This document shows, piece after piece, positions 62,934 to 64,000 of a stretch of DNA of 64,000 nt (its first letter is position 1; each line of letters begins with the position of its first letter). Source of the stretch: Bacteroidota bacterium (GTDB lineage Bacteria; Bacteroidota; Ignavibacteria; Ignavibacteriales; Melioribacteraceae); the NCBI GenBank assembly GCA_023381535.1, contig JAMCSN010000229.1:1612-65611 (forward strand). Reading direction: 5' to 3'. A program made the translations under genes and the position numbers. The notes below the pieces were generated by a model. It was not told where the DNA came from. It ran no database searches and saw nothing but the letters and a program-made list of their open reading frames with translations.

Positions 62934-63749
62934 ATGGTTCAAGTAAACAAAATCAAAATCGGAAATAATTCACCGCTGGTACTGATTGCCGGTCCGTGTG
63001 TTGTTGAGAGCGAAAAGATTACGATGCAGACTGCCGAAGAGATAAAAAAAATTACCGGTGAATTAAAAATTCCATTCGTGTTTAAGTCGAGCTACAAAAA
63101 AGCAAATCGTTCAAGCATCAAATCTTTTTCCGGAATTCATATTGATAGAGCGCTTAAGATTTTGGAAAAAGTTAAAAAAGAATTCTCGGTTCCGATTCTA
63201 ACCGATATTCACGAGCAGAGCGAAATCGAAGCCGTTGCTTCAATTGCCGATGTTCTGCAAATACCGGCATTCCTTTCGCGCCAGACTGATTTGATTTGCG
63301 CTGCAGCTAAGACGGGCAGAGTTATTAACGTTAAGAAGGGACAGTTTCTCGCGCCGCATGACATGAAACATGTTATCGAGAAAATTGAATCGACAAAGAA
63401 TAATAAAATTTTGCTTACGGAACGCGGAACGACTTTCGGCTATCACAATTTAGTAGTTGATATGCGCGGGTTGGAAATAATGAAAGAGTTCGGCTACCCG
63501 GTAATTATGGACGCGACGCACGCAGTTCAGCTGCCAAGCAGCAGCGGAGTTACCGGAGGCGATGCGCGATTCATTCCCACTATTGCCAAAGCCGCGGTTG
63601 CTGTCGGCATAGACGGTCTCTTCCTCGAAGTTCATCCCGATCCGTCGAAAGCTTTGAGCGATGCAGCTAGTCAATTGCCGCTTCACAAGCTTAAAAAATT
63701 ATTGATCATGATTAAACAAATTGACGACTTAGTGAAGAATGAAAAGTGA
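62934..63749 (+). CDS. kdsA: 3-deoxy-8-phosphooctulonate synthase (KDO-8-phosphate synthase)
   Basis: Condenses phosphoenolpyruvate with arabinose-5-phosphate to KDO-8-phosphate, the first committed KDO step. Seen: 'LIAGPCVVES', 'KSSYKKANRSSIKSFSG', 'VLQIPAFLSRQTDLI', 'VKKGQFLAPHDM', 'LTERGTTFGYHNLVVDMRGL' and 'MDATHAVQLP'. Length 271 is typical. It overlaps the next gene by 11 bp, making a KDO/LPS unit. Confidence 0.96.
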   Translation: MVQVNKIKIGNNSPLVLIAGPCVVESEKITMQTAEEIKKITGELKIPFVFKSSYKKANRSSIKSFSGIHIDRALKILEKVKKEFSVPILTDIHEQSEIEAVASIADVLQIPAFLSRQTDLICAAAKTGRVINVKKGQFLAPHDMKHVIEKIESTKNNKILLTERGTTFGYHNLVVDMRGLEIMKEFGYPVIMDATHAVQLPSSSGVTGGDARFIPTIAKAAVAVGIDGLFLEVHPDPSKALSDAASQLPLHKLKKLLIMIKQIDDLVKNEK

Positions 63750-64000
63750 AATTGCAGCAAAGTTCAGCGCGGTAAAAGTTTTTTTGTTCGATCTGGAAGG
63801 TGTCTTACTGAAAAATAATTCACTTGGCGATCAATGTTTCAGAGCAATAAAAAATGCAAGCGATGAATTTCAGAAACTCGGCGTCCGCTTCGGAATAATT
63901 ACAGCGCGTAAAACGGATGATGTGATAAACAAGCTCAAAACGATTGACGGATTGAAAGTAATTTCATCTTCACTTGATAAAGTAAGCGCGGCTGAAAAAT
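63739..64000 (+). CDS. HAD-family phosphatase-like protein, KdsC candidate (3' partial)
   Basis: ATG 63739 overlaps the end of kdsA and the frame runs to the window edge (87 residues visible). The N-terminal motif 'VFLFDLEGVLLKNN' is a HAD motif I with the nucleophile Asp but Glu instead of the usual second Asp (DxD in KdsC, FDVDGVL). 'FGIITARKTDDVI' fits motif II of KdsC. Position after kdsA suggests the KDO-8-phosphate phosphatase (inference). Confidence 0.75.
   Translation, partial: MKSEIAAKFSAVKVFLFDLEGVLLKNNSLGDQCFRAIKNASDEFQKLGVRFGIITARKTDDVINKLKTIDGLKVISSSLDKVSAAEK

Overview
The window looks like a contig from a Gram-negative bacterium of the Bacteroidota/Chlorobiota-Ignavibacteriota group, most likely Ignavibacteria. 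Evidence: a secreted giant protein ends in a type IX secretion sorting domain with the NYPNPFNP motif typical of that lineage; there is a complete-looking Bat (aerotolerance) operon, a BshB1 bacillithiol deacetylase, KDO/LPS genes (kdsA, kdsB), an Omp85 barrel protein, an AT-rich composition and frequent TTG/GTG starts. This placement is inference from gene content. No rRNA, tRNA or CRISPR was seen.

Layout. 1-2.1 kb: tsf (5' truncated), pyrH and frr, a translation/nucleotide cluster in which pyrH is broken by a 29-bp partial duplication. 2.3-13.8 kb: a LytTR response regulator, a propeller sensor kinase, a small unknown protein and a 2442-residue T9SS-exported protein with eleven SdrD-B-like modules, two LamG-like domains and a beta-propeller-like region. 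14.1-16.3 kb: malic enzyme/phosphotransacetylase fusion. 16.3-17.0 kb: a gene-free stretch of nested repeats that includes a 284-bp MITE-like element with perfect 14-bp terminal inverted repeats and a 7-bp target duplication. 17-24.8 kb: envelope genes (L,D-transpeptidase-like, Omp85), yicC-gmk-rpoZ, family-4 UDG, dnaB, and a DUF1460 amidase-like gene. 24.9-34.2 kb: DNA repair (nfo), a sugar reductase-like SDR, gatB, bshB1, a DASS anion symporter, DUF302, cyclophilin, a lipoprotein and ettA. 34.4-42.2 kb: a nuclease lipoprotein, DUF559 protein, MscS channel, small membrane protein, OB-fold lipoprotein, recQ and an rRNA methyltransferase. 42.3-47.4 kb: a minus-strand tripartite MacAB-TolC-like efflux operon headed by a Spy/CpxP-like gene. 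47.7-56.1 kb: the Bat operon (MoxR, DUF58, a membrane protein carrying an in-frame stop, BatA, BatB, BatC, BatD, BatE). 56.2-64 kb: a CPY-repeat secreted protein, Ste24-like protease, VWA lipoprotein, gatC, kdsB, a B12-binding protein, an HGSNAT-like acyltransferase, ruvB, kdsA and the start of a HAD protein.

Most genes are chromosomal housekeeping and envelope functions. The noteworthy features are the intergenic repeats (a MITE-like element, a 50-bp repeat present twice in opposite orientation, several palindromic families), two genes disrupted by short copied segments of neighbouring sequence, and the regulator/kinase pair beside the giant surface protein. No convincing wholly new multi-gene system was found.
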